Origin: Methylorubrum thiocyanatum
GTDB lineage: Bacteria > Pseudomonadota > Alphaproteobacteria > Rhizobiales > Beijerinckiaceae
NCBI GenBank assembly: GCA_014138645.1
Contig: JACJIB010000003.1
Location: 124,001-188,000, forward strand
Length of the DNA: 64,000 bases
Direction of reading: 5' to 3'
Below the pieces are notes generated by a model that did no database searches, was not told the origin of the DNA, and saw nothing but the letters and a program-made list of their open reading frames with translations. Position 1 is the first letter of the stretch, and every line of letters begins with the position of its first letter. This document shows positions 17,564-26,471 of this stretch, piece by piece. A program made the position numbers and the translations under genes.

Positions 17564-18757
17564 ATGGCCGAGACCGACCGCGAAGCCAACCGCTTCACCG
17601 CCCGCGCGAGCCGCTACGCCAGCGTCGGCGCCAATGTCGGGGGCGTGGCCGCGCGGATGGCCGCGGCGCGTCTCTTCGGCGGCAAGGACGGCGCGAGCCT
17701 GAACAACGCAGCAGCGCTCGCGCAGGCGCTGGGCGGCCTTAAGGGCCCGATCATGAAGGTGGCGCAACTGCTCGCCACCGTCCCCGACTTGCTGCCGCCC
17801 GAATACGCCGCGGAACTCCAGAAGCTCCAGGCCGACGCGCCGCCGATGGGCGCGGCCTTCGTCAAGCGCCGGATGATGGCCGAACTCGGTGCCGACTGGC
17901 AGAGCCGCTTCGGCAGCTTCGATCTCCGGCCGGCCGCCGCGGCCTCGCTGGGACAGGTCCACCGTGCCGAATCGCTCGACGGCAAGCCGCTCGCCTGCAA
18001 GCTCCAGTATCCCGACATGCAATCGGCCGTGGAGGCCGATCTCAAGCAGCTTCAGGTCGTCTTCGCCCTGCATCGGCGGATGAATTCCTGGCTCGATACG
18101 ACCGAGATCGCCAAGGAGATCGGCGCCCGGGTGCGCGAGGAGCTGGATTACGGCCGCGAGGCGAAGCACGCCGCCCTCTACGGCAGCGTGCTCAAGGACA
18201 TCGATTCGGTGCGGGTGCCGACGGTGCATCCCGACCTCTCGACGAAGCGCCTCCTTACCCTCGGCTGGCTCGACGGCGAGAAGATCCTGAACTTCGCCGA
18301 TGCCCCGATCGAGACCCGCAACCGCATCGCCCAGGCCATGTTCCGGGCGTGGTGGCACCCGTTCAGCCGCGCGGCGGTGATCCACGGCGACCCGCATCTG
18401 GGCAACTACACCGTCTTCTCCGAGGGCGGCGAGGCGCAGGGCATCAACCTGCTCGATTACGGCTGCGTGCGCATCTTCCACCCGCGCTTCGTCGGCGGCG
18501 TGGTCGACCTGTATCGCGGTCTGCTGGAGAATGACCGGGATCGCGTGGTCCACGCCTACGAAGTCTGGGGATTCAAGCAGCTCGACAAGGAGACCGTCGA
18601 CATCCTCAACATCTGGGCCCGGTTCATCTATGGCCCGCTGCTCGAGGACCGCACGCGCACCGTCGCCGATGGAATCGAACCGGGGGCCTACGGCCGGCGG
18701 GAAGCGTTTTCCGTGCACCAGGCGCTCAAGGAGCGGGGGCCGGTCACCATCCCATAG
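17564..18757 (+). CDS. ABC1/AarF/UbiB-family kinase, ended by an in-frame amber codon
   Basis: 397 residues up to TAG at 18755-18757. Atypical kinase family linked to ubiquinone biosynthesis and lipid homeostasis. Motifs seen: KGPIMKVAQLLATVPDLLP (the KxGQ-like N-terminal motif, here MKVAQ), the Ala-rich nucleotide loop AAAASLGQVHRA, LACKLQYPD (lysine strand), EELDYGREA, catalytic VIHGDPHLGNY and metal-binding LLDYGCV. The kinase core is therefore complete. The reading frame continues in phase for 58 more residues after the TAG with recognisable family C-terminal sequence, so the gene looks like a full-length kinase interrupted by one nonsense codon. Confidence 0.85.
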   Translation: MAETDREANRFTARASRYASVGANVGGVAARMAAARLFGGKDGASLNNAAALAQALGGLKGPIMKVAQLLATVPDLLPPEYAAELQKLQADAPPMGAAFVKRRMMAELGADWQSRFGSFDLRPAAAASLGQVHRAESLDGKPLACKLQYPDMQSAVEADLKQLQVVFALHRRMNSWLDTTEIAKEIGARVREELDYGREAKHAALYGSVLKDIDSVRVPTVHPDLSTKRLLTLGWLDGEKILNFADAPIETRNRIAQAMFRAWWHPFSRAAVIHGDPHLGNYTVFSEGGEAQGINLLDYGCVRIFHPRFVGGVVDLYRGLLENDRDRVVHAYEVWGFKQLDKETVDILNIWARFIYGPLLEDRTRTVADGIEPGAYGRREAFSVHQALKERGPVTIP

Positions 18758-18934
18758 GAATTCGTGTTCATGGACCGGGCGGCGGTGGGCCTCGGCGCCG
18801 TCTTCCTCCACCTGCGCTCCGAACTGAACTACCATCGCCTGTTCGAGGCCGAGATCGAGCGGTTCTCTCTCGAAACCCTCGCCGAGCGGCAGCAGACGTC
18901 GCTCGCCGAGGCCGGTCTCCCCGCTCCGGTCTGA
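18758..18934 (+). pseudogene. in-phase C-terminal remainder of the ABC1 kinase after the amber codon
   Basis: Directly after the TAG, the same frame reads EFVFMDRAAVGLG...FLHLRSELNYHRLFEAEI and ends at TGA 18932-18934. The FVFMDRAA.GLG..FLHLR block is the usual end of this kinase family. It has no start or ribosome site of its own. It is either lost from the protein, made by read-through, or a sequencing error turned one sense codon into TAG. Confidence 0.7.
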
Positions 18935-19046
18935 CAAAAGCCGGCTCAAGACGCCCCGACCTGACCGTCAAGCTGATTGCGAGCGGAGATGCCTTGCGCT
19001 AAATCCGCGCGTGACAATCAAAACGATACCAGGGAACGGGCGCGCA

Positions 19047-19340
19047 ATGGCGGACACGAAGACCCTCACCGGCCTGAACTACAGCCCGGCGATGGACGAG
19101 AAGACCCACGAGCAGACCTACCGGGGCTTCGTCCGTTTCGTCGAGATCGGCACCGTCACGGTTCTGTGCTGGGTCGTGTCCCTCGCCATCGGCGGCGTTC
19201 ACGAGGCGTGGCTGACCGCGATCATCGGCGTGCTGGTGTCCTGGGCGGCCGCGGCCGTCGGCGCCTTCGTCCCCGCCATCGGCTGGAAGGCCCAAGCCTT
19301 CGTCCTCGCCGCTCTTCTCGCGATCCTCTTCCTGAGCTGA
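19047..19340 (+). CDS. aa3-type cytochrome oxidase subunit IV-like small membrane protein
   Basis: 97 residues from the ATG at 19047. A soluble N-terminus (MDEKTHEQTYRGFVRFVEIG) is followed by two membrane helices (about 36-53 and 60-95). This matches the alphaproteobacterial COX aa3 subunit IV domain (a short accessory helix of the oxidase) plus an extra C-terminal helix. It is placed just upstream of the transhydrogenase genes, as in related genomes, but ends in its own terminator. The true partner is unproven. Confidence 0.8.
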   Translation: MADTKTLTGLNYSPAMDEKTHEQTYRGFVRFVEIGTVTVLCWVVSLAIGGVHEAWLTAIIGVLVSWAAAAVGAFVPAIGWKAQAFVLAALLAILFLS

Positions 19341-19355
19341 GGATCGCCTCTACCG

Positions 19356-19380
19356 GGCCGGCCCATCGGGTCGGCCTTTT
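19356..19380 (+). terminator. Rho-independent terminator
   Basis: GGCCGGCCC (19356-19364), ATC loop, GGGTCGGCC followed by TTTT. One G-T pair in a 9-bp stem. It separates the small membrane protein from pntAA. Confidence 0.85.
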
Positions 19381-19448
19381 CCAAATCTGAACTTCCAAGA
19401 AGGCTCGGATACCGGCACGCCGAAGGGCGGCTGTAAGAACGGGAGCAA

Positions 19449-20591
19449 ATGATGCGTATTGCCGTCTTGACGGAGACGGACCCGATAGAACCGCGGGTCG
19501 CGGCCGTCCCAGAAACGGTCAAGAAGTTCATTGGTCTGGGCAGTGAGGTCGTGGTGCAATCGGGGGCCGGCGCCAAGGCCGGTGTTCCCGATTCGGAGTA
19601 TGAGGCCGCCGGCGCCAAGATCGCCGGAAGCGCCGAGGACGCCCTGTCCGGCGCCGATCTCGTCCTGAAGGTCCGCCGCCCGAACGCGGACGAGCTGGCC
19701 AAGATCCAGAAGGGCGCCGTGGTCGTCGCGATCATGGACCCCTACGGCCACGAGGACGCGCTGAAGGCCGCGGCCGAGGCCGGCGTGGACACCTTCGCCA
19801 TGGAGCTGATGCCCCGCATCACCCGTGCGCAGGTGATGGACGTGCTCTCCTCGCAGGCCAACCTCGCCGGCTACCGCGCCGTGGTCGACGGTGCCGCCGA
19901 GTACGGCCGCTCCCTGCCGATGATGATGACCGCCGCCGGTACCGTTCCGGCCGCGCGCATCTTCATCATGGGTGTCGGCGTCGCCGGCCTCCAGGCTATC
20001 GCCACCGCCCGCCGCATGGGCGCCGTGGTGACCGCCACCGACGTGCGCCCCGCCACCAAGGAACAGGTCGAATCGCTCGGCGCCAAGTTCGTCGCCGTCG
20101 AGGACGACGAGTTCAAACAGGCCGAGACGTCCGGCGGCTACGCCAAGGAGATGTCGGCCGAGTACCAGAAGAAGCAGGCCGAGCTGGTCAAGGGCCACAT
20201 CGCCAAGCAGGACATCGTCATCACCACGGCCCTGATCCCGGGGCGCCCCGCGCCGAAGCTCGTCTCCGAGGAGATGGTCGCTTCGATGAAGCCGGGTTCG
20301 GTGCTCGTCGACCTCGCGGTCGAGCGCGGCGGCAACGTCGCCGGCGCCAAGGCCGGTGAGATCGTCACCGTCGGCAACGGCGTGAAGATCGTCGGCCACG
20401 TCAACGTGCCGGGCCGCCTCGCGGCGACCGCTTCGAGCCTCTACGCCCGCAACCTCTACGCCTTCGTCGAGACGATGATCGACAAGGAAGCGAAGGCGCT
20501 GGCGGTGAAGTGGGACGACGAGCTCGTCAAGGCCACCAACCTCACCCGCGACGGTCAGGTGGTCCACCCCAACTTTCAGCCCAAAGCCTGA
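19449..20591 (+). CDS. pntAA: Re/Si-specific NAD(P)+ transhydrogenase, subunit alpha part 1 (NAD-binding)
   Basis: 380 residues. ATG at 19449 or 19452; a GGGAG site lies just upstream. This is the soluble domain I of the proton-pumping transhydrogenase, related to alanine dehydrogenase: EPRVAAVPETVKKF, the Rossmann loop FIMGVGVAGLQAIATARRMGA and TDVRPATKEQVESLGAKFV. With pntAB and pntB it exchanges hydride between NADH and NADP+ using the proton gradient, supplying NADPH, which matters in C1 growth. Confidence 0.97.
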   Translation: MMRIAVLTETDPIEPRVAAVPETVKKFIGLGSEVVVQSGAGAKAGVPDSEYEAAGAKIAGSAEDALSGADLVLKVRRPNADELAKIQKGAVVVAIMDPYGHEDALKAAAEAGVDTFAMELMPRITRAQVMDVLSSQANLAGYRAVVDGAAEYGRSLPMMMTAAGTVPAARIFIMGVGVAGLQAIATARRMGAVVTATDVRPATKEQVESLGAKFVAVEDDEFKQAETSGGYAKEMSAEYQKKQAELVKGHIAKQDIVITTALIPGRPAPKLVSEEMVASMKPGSVLVDLAVERGGNVAGAKAGEIVTVGNGVKIVGHVNVPGRLAATASSLYARNLYAFVETMIDKEAKALAVKWDDELVKATNLTRDGQVVHPNFQPKA

Positions 20592-20612
20592 TCGGTCGCG
20601 GAGGATCTCACC

Positions 20613-21065
20613 ATGGCAACCCCCCTTCCGCCCGTCTCGCCTGCTGACCAGGCCAACGCTGCCGCGGCCGCCGCTCGCGCCGCGGCCGACATCGCCCAGC
20701 AGAACGCCGCCCACGCCCAGTCCATCGCCGACGCGCTCGGCCACGGCGTGGCCGCCGCCACCCACGGCGCGGTCGATCCGACCGTGTTCCGCCTCGCGAT
20801 CTTCGTGCTCGCGATCTTCGTCGGCTACTACGTCGTCTGGTCGGTGACGCCCGCGCTGCACACGCCGCTGATGTCCGTCACCAACGCGATCTCCTCCGTC
20901 ATCATCGTCGGCGCGCTCCTCGCCGTCGGCGTCCCGCTGATCGAGAAGGGCACCGGCTGGGCCCGCTTCTTCGGCTTCATCGGTATCGTTCTCGCCTCCG
21001 TGAACATCTTCGGCGGCTTCCTCGTCACGCAGCGCATGCTCGGCATGTACAAGAAGAAGGCCTGA
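20613..21065 (+). CDS. pntAB: NAD(P)+ transhydrogenase, subunit alpha part 2 (membrane)
   Basis: 150 residues. An Ala-rich soluble N-terminus (about 1-55) precedes three membrane helices ([52 protein letters not shown]) and the family end [12 protein letters not shown]. Split alpha subunits are usual in alphaproteobacteria. The N-terminal Ala extension is longer than in many homologues. It starts 21 bases after pntAA and ends 4 bases before pntB. Confidence 0.95.
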   Translation: MATPLPPVSPADQANAAAAAARAAADIAQQNAAHAQSIADALGHGVAAATHGAVDPTVFRLAIFVLAIFVGYYVVWSVTPALHTPLMSVTNAISSVIIVGALLAVGVPLIEKGTGWARFFGFIGIVLASVNIFGGFLVTQRMLGMYKKKA

Positions 21066-21069
21066 GGCG

Positions 21070-22470
21070 ATGTCGGAAAACGTCTCTTCCCTTCTCTACA
21101 TCGTCTCCGGCGTCCTGTTCATCATGGCGCTGCGGGGGCTCTCGCACCCGACGACCGCTCGTCAGGGCAACCTTTACGGCATGGTGGGCATGGGGCTCGC
21201 CATCCTCACCACGCTGGTCGGCCATCCGCCGTCCGGTCTCGGCGCCTGGATCCTCGTTCTCCTCGGCCTCGCCATCGGCGGCGGTGCGGGTGCGGTGATC
21301 GCCAAGCGGGTGCCGATGACGGCCATGCCGCAGCTCGTCGCCGCCTTCCACTCGCTGGTCGGCCTCGCGGCGGTCGCGGTGGCGGCCGGTGCGCTCTACG
21401 CGCCGCAGGCCTTCGGCATCCTCGAGAACGGCCACTTCCACAAGCAGTCGCTGTTCGAGATGGGTCTCGGCGTGGCGATCGGCGCGATCACCTTCACCGG
21501 TTCGGTCATCGCCTTCGCCAAGCTCGACGGCCGCATGTCCGGCAAGCCGATCATGCTGCCGGGCCGGCACATCATCAACCTCGCCATGGCCATCGGTCTG
21601 GTGGTGCTGATCGCCATCTTCATCGGCACTGAGTCGAAGGTGGTGTTCTGGCTGATCGTGATCGTGTCGCTGATCCTCGGCGGCCTGATCATCATCCCGA
21701 TCGGCGGCGCCGACATGCCCGTCGTCGTGTCGATGCTCAACTCCTACTCGGGCTGGGCGGCCGCCGGCATCGGCTTCACCCTGGGCAACCTCGCGCTCAT
21801 CATCACCGGCTCGCTGGTCGGCTCGTCGGGCGCCATCCTGTCCTACATCATGTGCCACGCGATGAACCGGTCGTTCATCTCGGTGATCCTCGGCGGCTTC
21901 GGTGGCGACTCCGCCGCGGCGGCCGGCGGCGGCCAGGTCGAGACGCGCCCCGTCAAGCAGGGCTCGCCGGACGATGCGGCCTACATCATGAAGAACGCCG
22001 AGAAGGTCATCATCGTGCCGGGCTACGGCATGGCGGTCGCCCAGGCGCAGCACTCGCTGCGCGAGATGGCCGACCTGCTGAAGAAGGAAGGCGTGGACGT
22101 GAAGTACGCCATCCACCCGGTGGCGGGCCGCATGCCGGGGCACATGAACGTGCTCCTGGCCGAAGCCAACGTCCCCTATGACGAGGTGTTCGAGCTGGAG
22201 GACATCAACGGCGAGTTCCCGCAGGCCGACGTGGCCTTCGTGATCGGCGCCAACGACGTCACCAACCCGGCCGCCAAGACCGACAAGGCCTCGCCGATCT
22301 ACGGCATGCCGATCCTCGACGTGGAGAAGGCCAAGACCGTTCTCTTCATCAAGCGCGGCATGGGCTCCGGCTATGCCGGCGTCGAGAACGAGGTGTTCTT
22401 CCGCGACAACACCATGATGCTGTTCGGCGACGCCAAGAAGGTCGTCGACAACATCCTGAAGAACCTCTGA
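21070..22470 (+). CDS. pntB: NAD(P)+ transhydrogenase subunit beta
   Basis: 466 residues. Residues 1-270 hold about nine membrane helices that form the proton channel with pntAB. The C-terminal domain III binds NADP(H): VIIVPGYGMAVAQAQ (nucleotide loop), YAIHPVAGRMPGHMNVLLAEANVPYD, VIGANDVTNPAA and IKRGMGSGYAGVEN. All diagnostic blocks are intact. Third gene of a tight operon, followed by a terminator hairpin. Confidence 0.97.
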   Translation: MSENVSSLLYIVSGVLFIMALRGLSHPTTARQGNLYGMVGMGLAILTTLVGHPPSGLGAWILVLLGLAIGGGAGAVIAKRVPMTAMPQLVAAFHSLVGLAAVAVAAGALYAPQAFGILENGHFHKQSLFEMGLGVAIGAITFTGSVIAFAKLDGRMSGKPIMLPGRHIINLAMAIGLVVLIAIFIGTESKVVFWLIVIVSLILGGLIIIPIGGADMPVVVSMLNSYSGWAAAGIGFTLGNLALIITGSLVGSSGAILSYIMCHAMNRSFISVILGGFGGDSAAAAGGGQVETRPVKQGSPDDAAYIMKNAEKVIIVPGYGMAVAQAQHSLREMADLLKKEGVDVKYAIHPVAGRMPGHMNVLLAEANVPYDEVFELEDINGEFPQADVAFVIGANDVTNPAAKTDKASPIYGMPILDVEKAKTVLFIKRGMGSGYAGVENEVFFRDNTMMLFGDAKKVVDNILKNL

Positions 22471-22493
22471 TCGACCCATCAGCGGTCATCATG

Positions 22494-22523
22494 GCGGGGC
22501 GGGCGAGCAATCGTCCGCCCCGC
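22494..22523 (+). terminator. terminator hairpin after pntB
   Basis: GCGGGGC-GGGCGA (22494-22506), loop GCAA, TCGTCC-GCCCCGC (22511-22523). A 13-bp stem with one wobble/mismatch, followed by TGTCGTTT. It sits 23 bases after the pntB stop. Confidence 0.7.
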
Positions 22524-22563
22524 TGTCGTTTGCGGGGCGCAGTTTTTGCCGGCGGAAGCGGCT

Positions 22564-24399
22564 ATGGTCGCCCTCGTGTCCGCCGCCATGTCCCTCGCTC
22601 CCCCCCTCGATCGGCCGCGGCCGTTCCTCGATGTCACCGCCTCTGTGCTCGGGCGACCGTGGCGCGAGCGCTGCGGCGATCCAGGCCAGCAAGCCCTCGC
22701 GACAACGATGACCCAGGCCTACGGCCTGCCGGACCTGCTCGCCCGCGTTCTCGTTGGGCGCGGCGTCGGGCCGGCGGAGGCCGAGGCCTATCTGTCCCCA
22801 CGCCTGCGCGACCTGATGCCGGATCCCTCCGTCCTCGTGGACATGGAGGCGGCGGTGGATCGCCTCGCTCACGCCGTGCGGAGCCGCGAGGCGGTGGCGA
22901 TCTTCGGTGACTACGATGTCGATGGCGCGTCGAGCGCGGCTCTGCTCGCCGATTACCTGCGGGCGCTCGGCGTGCCGGTGCGCATCCACATCCCCGACCG
23001 CATCACCGAGGGCTACGGTCCCAATGTCGGGGCCGTCACGGCCCTGCGCGGGGAGGGGGCGGGCCTGCTCGTCTGCGTCGATTGCGGGACCGCCGGCCAC
23101 GAACCGCTGGCCGCCGCCGCGGCGCTCGGCCTCGACGTGATCGTGCTCGATCATCACGGCGCCCCGGAAGAGCTTCCGGCGACGCGGGCCCTGGTCAATC
23201 CGAACCGGCTCGACGACCTGTCCGGCCTCGGCCATCTCTGCGCGGCGGGCGTCGTGTTCATGACCCTCGTCGCCCTCGCCCGGCGGTTGCGGGGGGAGGG
23301 CGTTTTCGCATCCGCCGCCGAGCCGCGGCTGACCGACTTCCTCGACCTCGTGGCGCTCGCCACCGTCGCCGACGTGGTCCCGCTCGTCGGCCTCAACCGC
23401 GCCTTCGTCATGCAGGGTCTCGCGGTGATGCGCGGGCGCGGGCGGCCGGGGCTCGCGGCTCTCCTCGACGCCGCCGGGCTCAGTGAGCCGCCGGAGGCGT
23501 GGCATCTCGGCTTTCTCGTGGGGCCGCGCATCAATGCCGGCGGGCGGATCGGCGATGCCGGGCTCGGCGCGCGCCTGCTCACCACCACCGACCCGATGGA
23601 AGCCCGGCGGATCGCCGACGAACTGGACCGGCTCAACCGTGAGCGTCAGGCGATCGAGGCGCAGGCCGTCGCCGAGGCCGAGGCCGACATGGATGCGCGC
23701 CTCGCGGGCGACCCCGATCGCCCCGTGCTCATCGCCGCTTCGCCCGAATGGCATCCCGGGATCGTCGGCCTCATCGCCGCCCGGCTCAAGGAGCGGTTCG
23801 GTCGCCCGGCCTTCGCCTTCGCGGTCAAACCCGACGGAAGTGCCGTCGGCTCCGGCCGCTCGGTCGTCGGAGCGGATCTCGGCGGGGCCGTGCGCGATGC
23901 CGTCGCGGCGGGCCTCGCGGTCAAGGGCGGCGGGCACGCGATGGCCGCGGGCGTGACGCTTCCACCCGGCGGCCTCGCGGCCTTCGGCGAAAGCCTGGCC
24001 CGCGACCTCACCGAAGCGGTAGGCCAAGCCCGTGCGGCCGAGGCGCTGCTGATCGACGGCACGGTGAGCGCCGGAGGCGCGACCGCGGAGCTGGTCCGCC
24101 TGATCCAGCGGGCGGGTCCTTTCGGGCAGGGGGCGCCCGAGCCGGTCATGGCGCTGCCCCGGCACCGCATCGTCGATGCGGGGGTCGTCGGCAACGGCCA
24201 TGTCCGTGCCCGCCTCGTCAGCGGCGACGGTCAGGCCGTCGGCGCCATCGCCTTCCGCGCCGCGCAGGGACCGCTCGGTGTCGCCTTGCTCGGCGGGATC
24301 GGACGCAGCTTCCACGTCGCCGGAACGCTCTCCTGCGACCGCTGGCGCGGCGCGGAGCGGGCCCAGATCCGAATCTGCGACGTGGCGCCCTGTGGATAG
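22564..24399 (+). CDS. recJ: single-stranded-DNA-specific exonuclease RecJ
   Basis: 611 residues from the ATG at 22564, preceded by GGCGGAAG; an in-frame ATG at 22588 is possible. RecJ is the 5'-3' ssDNA exonuclease of recombination and mismatch repair. DHH-family motifs: IFGDYDVDGASSAALL (near residue 115), VDCGTAGHE, LDHHGAPEE (DHH), LVNPNRLDD, ALATVADVVPL, and DHHA1-domain PEWHPGIVGLIAARLKE and VKGGGHAMAAG. The OB-fold C-terminus is present. Length is normal. Confidence 0.96.
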   Translation: MVALVSAAMSLAPPLDRPRPFLDVTASVLGRPWRERCGDPGQQALATTMTQAYGLPDLLARVLVGRGVGPAEAEAYLSPRLRDLMPDPSVLVDMEAAVDRLAHAVRSREAVAIFGDYDVDGASSAALLADYLRALGVPVRIHIPDRITEGYGPNVGAVTALRGEGAGLLVCVDCGTAGHEPLAAAAALGLDVIVLDHHGAPEELPATRALVNPNRLDDLSGLGHLCAAGVVFMTLVALARRLRGEGVFASAAEPRLTDFLDLVALATVADVVPLVGLNRAFVMQGLAVMRGRGRPGLAALLDAAGLSEPPEAWHLGFLVGPRINAGGRIGDAGLGARLLTTTDPMEARRIADELDRLNRERQAIEAQAVAEAEADMDARLAGDPDRPVLIAASPEWHPGIVGLIAARLKERFGRPAFAFAVKPDGSAVGSGRSVVGADLGGAVRDAVAAGLAVKGGGHAMAAGVTLPPGGLAAFGESLARDLTEAVGQARAAEALLIDGTVSAGGATAELVRLIQRAGPFGQGAPEPVMALPRHRIVDAGVVGNGHVRARLVSGDGQAVGAIAFRAAQGPLGVALLGGIGRSFHVAGTLSCDRWRGAERAQIRICDVAPCG

Positions 24400-24488
24400 A
24401 AATCGGACGAAACGGATCGGTTGACACCCGATCAGACCCTCACCATAAGGGCCTCGCCCGCCGCGAACAGAACGCGGTGACCCGGTTT

Positions 24489-24572
24489 GGGGGAATGTCC
24501 CGAGCGGCAAAGGGGGCGGACTGTAAATCCGCTGCGTAAGCTTCGTAGGTTCGAGTCCTACTTCCCCCACCA
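24489..24572 (+). tRNA. tRNA-Tyr (GTA)
   Basis: An 84-base class II tRNA with the CCA end encoded. The acceptor GGGGGAA pairs with TTCCCCC, discriminator A. The D-loop has CCCGAGCGGCAAAGGG, the anticodon GTA is at 24523-24525 in stem GCGGA/TCCGC, then a long variable arm (GCGTAAGCTTCGT) and T-arm GTAGG-TTCGAGT-CCTAC. It is isolated, on the same strand as recJ. Confidence 0.97.
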
Positions 24573-24797
24573 AACTCATCCGATGACGACAGGTGGCCGC
24601 TCAAGGCGGCTCGACCCTGCCACAGTCTCGGTTGTCGGTCCTCGGCATAGAGCATAACCTTCTTCGTCTGCGTCGCGTCCAGCGGCGAGGTCAGGAATCT
24701 GTTCACAGCCGGATGCCCTGGCGCTCAAACTTAACTTGGGTTAGTTCAGTGCCGTTTTGAGAGCGCTAGGTTGTGGCGACTCGGCCAAGGAAACCCA
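24573..24797. other. 225-base region after tRNA-Tyr
   Basis: No gene is supported. No integrase or second copy of the tRNA 3' end is seen in the window, so there is no evidence for an integrated element here. The part nearest the Crp gene is AT-richer (CTTAACTTGGGTTAG) and probably holds its promoter. Confidence 0.5.
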
Positions 24798-25532
24798 GTG
24801 CCAAACCCGCTCGTCCGCAAGCTGGAAAACTTCGTCCGCCTGTCTCCGGAGGAGAAGCAGGCGCTGGAGAGGATCGCTCAGCCGACGCGACGGCTCGGCG
24901 CGCGCGAGGACGTCATCCGCGATGGCGAACGGCCGCGTCACGTCAACGTCGTCCTCGAGGGATGGGCCTGCCGCTACAAGCAGCTGGAGGACGGTCGCCG
25001 GCAGGTGATCTCGATCTTCCTCCCCGGCGATCTGTGCGATCCGCACGTCTTCGTGCTGCGGAACATGGACCACTCGCTCGGCACGCTGACGCCGGTGGTT
25101 CTTGCCGAAATCCCCGAGACCGCCATCCGGGACGTCGCCCAGGAATACCCGCGCCTCGCCGAGGCGCTGTGGTGGGAAATGCTCATGACGGCCGCGATCC
25201 AGCGCGAATGGACCGTCAGCCTCGGGCAGCGGCTGGCGACGGAGCGCCTGGGGCATCTGTTCTGCGAGCTGTTCCTGCGGCTGCGCGCCGTCGGCATGAC
25301 CAGCGAGACGAGCTGCGAATTTCCGATCACGCAGGCCGACCTCGGCGACGCGATGGGCCTCTCCACCGTCCACATCAACCGCACGCTCAAAGAATTACGT
25401 GCCGAGGGATTGATCCGACTGCGCGGCCGGCAGTTGACGATACCAGACTTCCCGGCACTCCGGGCGGCCTCGCTCTTCGATCCGGCCTATCTCCACTACG
25501 AACGTGATCCCTCGGTATCGGACGCCGATTGA
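24798..25532 (+). CDS. Crp/Fnr family transcriptional regulator
   Basis: 244 residues from the GTG at 24798, which has AAGGA 6 bases upstream; the frame opens 27 bases earlier without a ribosome site. Cyclic-nucleotide-binding-like beta-roll at about 20-130 (VIRDGERPRHVNVVLEGWACRYKQLEDGRRQVISIFLPGDLCDP) and a C-terminal winged helix (ITQADLGDAMGLSTVHINRTLKELRAEGLIRLRGRQLTI). No cysteine set for an Fe-S cluster is evident, and the cAMP-contact residues are not clearly kept, so the signal is unknown. The sensor-kinase-like gene follows 52 bases later. Confidence 0.9.
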   Translation: MPNPLVRKLENFVRLSPEEKQALERIAQPTRRLGAREDVIRDGERPRHVNVVLEGWACRYKQLEDGRRQVISIFLPGDLCDPHVFVLRNMDHSLGTLTPVVLAEIPETAIRDVAQEYPRLAEALWWEMLMTAAIQREWTVSLGQRLATERLGHLFCELFLRLRAVGMTSETSCEFPITQADLGDAMGLSTVHINRTLKELRAEGLIRLRGRQLTIPDFPALRAASLFDPAYLHYERDPSVSDAD

Positions 25533-25584
25533 TGAGCGGCCGCTAGCCGTTTCAATCCTGTTGAGGTCAACGAACGGCTAAGCC

Positions 25585-26286
25585 ATGAACCAGGATCCGC
25601 GGGACGCACGTATCGAGGAGCTCGAGGCCGAGAACCGGCGCCTCCGCCGCTTCCTCGACGAGACCGGCCTGCCCGCCGAACTGCGCCACAAGGTGCGCAA
25701 CACGCTCTCGATGCTGCGGGCGATCATCCGCCGGTCCGCGGAGACGAGTGACTCGCTCGAGACCTACGTCGCCCATCTCGACGGACGCCTCGATGCGCTC
25801 GCCCGTGTGCTCAACGCGCTGATGCGCAGCGTGCCCGAGGGGATCGGCCTGCATTCTCTCGTCGCCGATGAGTTGCTGGTGCATCTCGCGCGGGAAGGCG
25901 AGCAGGTCGCGATTTCGGGGCCGAGCCTGCACCTACGCCCCGGCGCGGCGGAGGTGCTCGCGATGGCGATCCACGAACTGGCCGTGAACGCCGTCGAGCA
26001 CGGGGCGCTGACCGTGCCGCAGGGCCGCATCCGTATCGAATGGGCGGTCTTGCCGCCGAAAGCGGCCGGATCGCCGCCGCGGTTGAACTTCATCTGGACG
26101 GAGAGCGGTCTCGAAGACCTCGCACCCGAGCCGCCGCATCGCGGCTTCGGCATGGAGGTCCTCGAACGCAGCCTTCGCTACGAACTGAAGGCGGACACGG
26201 TGCTCGCCTTCGAGCCGCACGGCCTGCGCTGCACGATCAGCCTGCCGCTCACGTCCCAGTTTACGCTGGTCGAGGACGAGGAGTAG
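25585..26286 (+). CDS. HWE-type histidine kinase without a sensor domain
   Basis: 233 residues. A short N-terminal coiled coil (RIEELEAENRRLRRFLDE) leads directly to the phospho-acceptor box LRHKVRNTLSMLRAIIRR (His near residue 35). The ATPase domain shows AIHELAVNAVEHGAL (N-box) and FIWTESG, the W-x-E pair that names the HWE family, then GFGMEVLERSL as the G-box. No PAS, GAF or membrane segment precedes the kinase core, so input must come from a partner. In alphaproteobacteria such kinases often feed the PhyR stress response; that link is only an inference here. Confidence 0.82.
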   Translation: MNQDPRDARIEELEAENRRLRRFLDETGLPAELRHKVRNTLSMLRAIIRRSAETSDSLETYVAHLDGRLDALARVLNALMRSVPEGIGLHSLVADELLVHLAREGEQVAISGPSLHLRPGAAEVLAMAIHELAVNAVEHGALTVPQGRIRIEWAVLPPKAAGSPPRLNFIWTESGLEDLAPEPPHRGFGMEVLERSLRYELKADTVLAFEPHGLRCTISLPLTSQFTLVEDEE

Positions 26287-26471
26287 TCCGCACGACGCCC
26301 GTCCCATCGCGGCGGATCGGGCACACCGGGCTGTTGTCCCGTCACCATTTCACGATCGAGCGGTGTGCCAAGCGTGGCCGGGGTAGCCGCGGGGGTCATC
26401 GACGGGTACTTAACATCTGGATGCTTTCCTGGAGGCATCGCCCGTCACGAGCCAGGGAACCCGCCTCGCGT

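Noticed and set aside
18755..18757. TAG in the ABC1 kinase as a pyrrolysine or recoded codon
   Set aside because: No pyrrolysine genes are visible and this lineage is not known to use it; nonsense mutation, read-through or sequence error is simpler.
24440..24706. Minus-strand 88-codon frame after recJ
   Set aside because: It reads through the complement of tRNA-Tyr (giving the familiar SRTRTYE-type false peptide).
24489..24797. Integration site at tRNA-Tyr
   Set aside because: No integrase, no repeated tRNA 3' end and no mobile genes are visible within the window.
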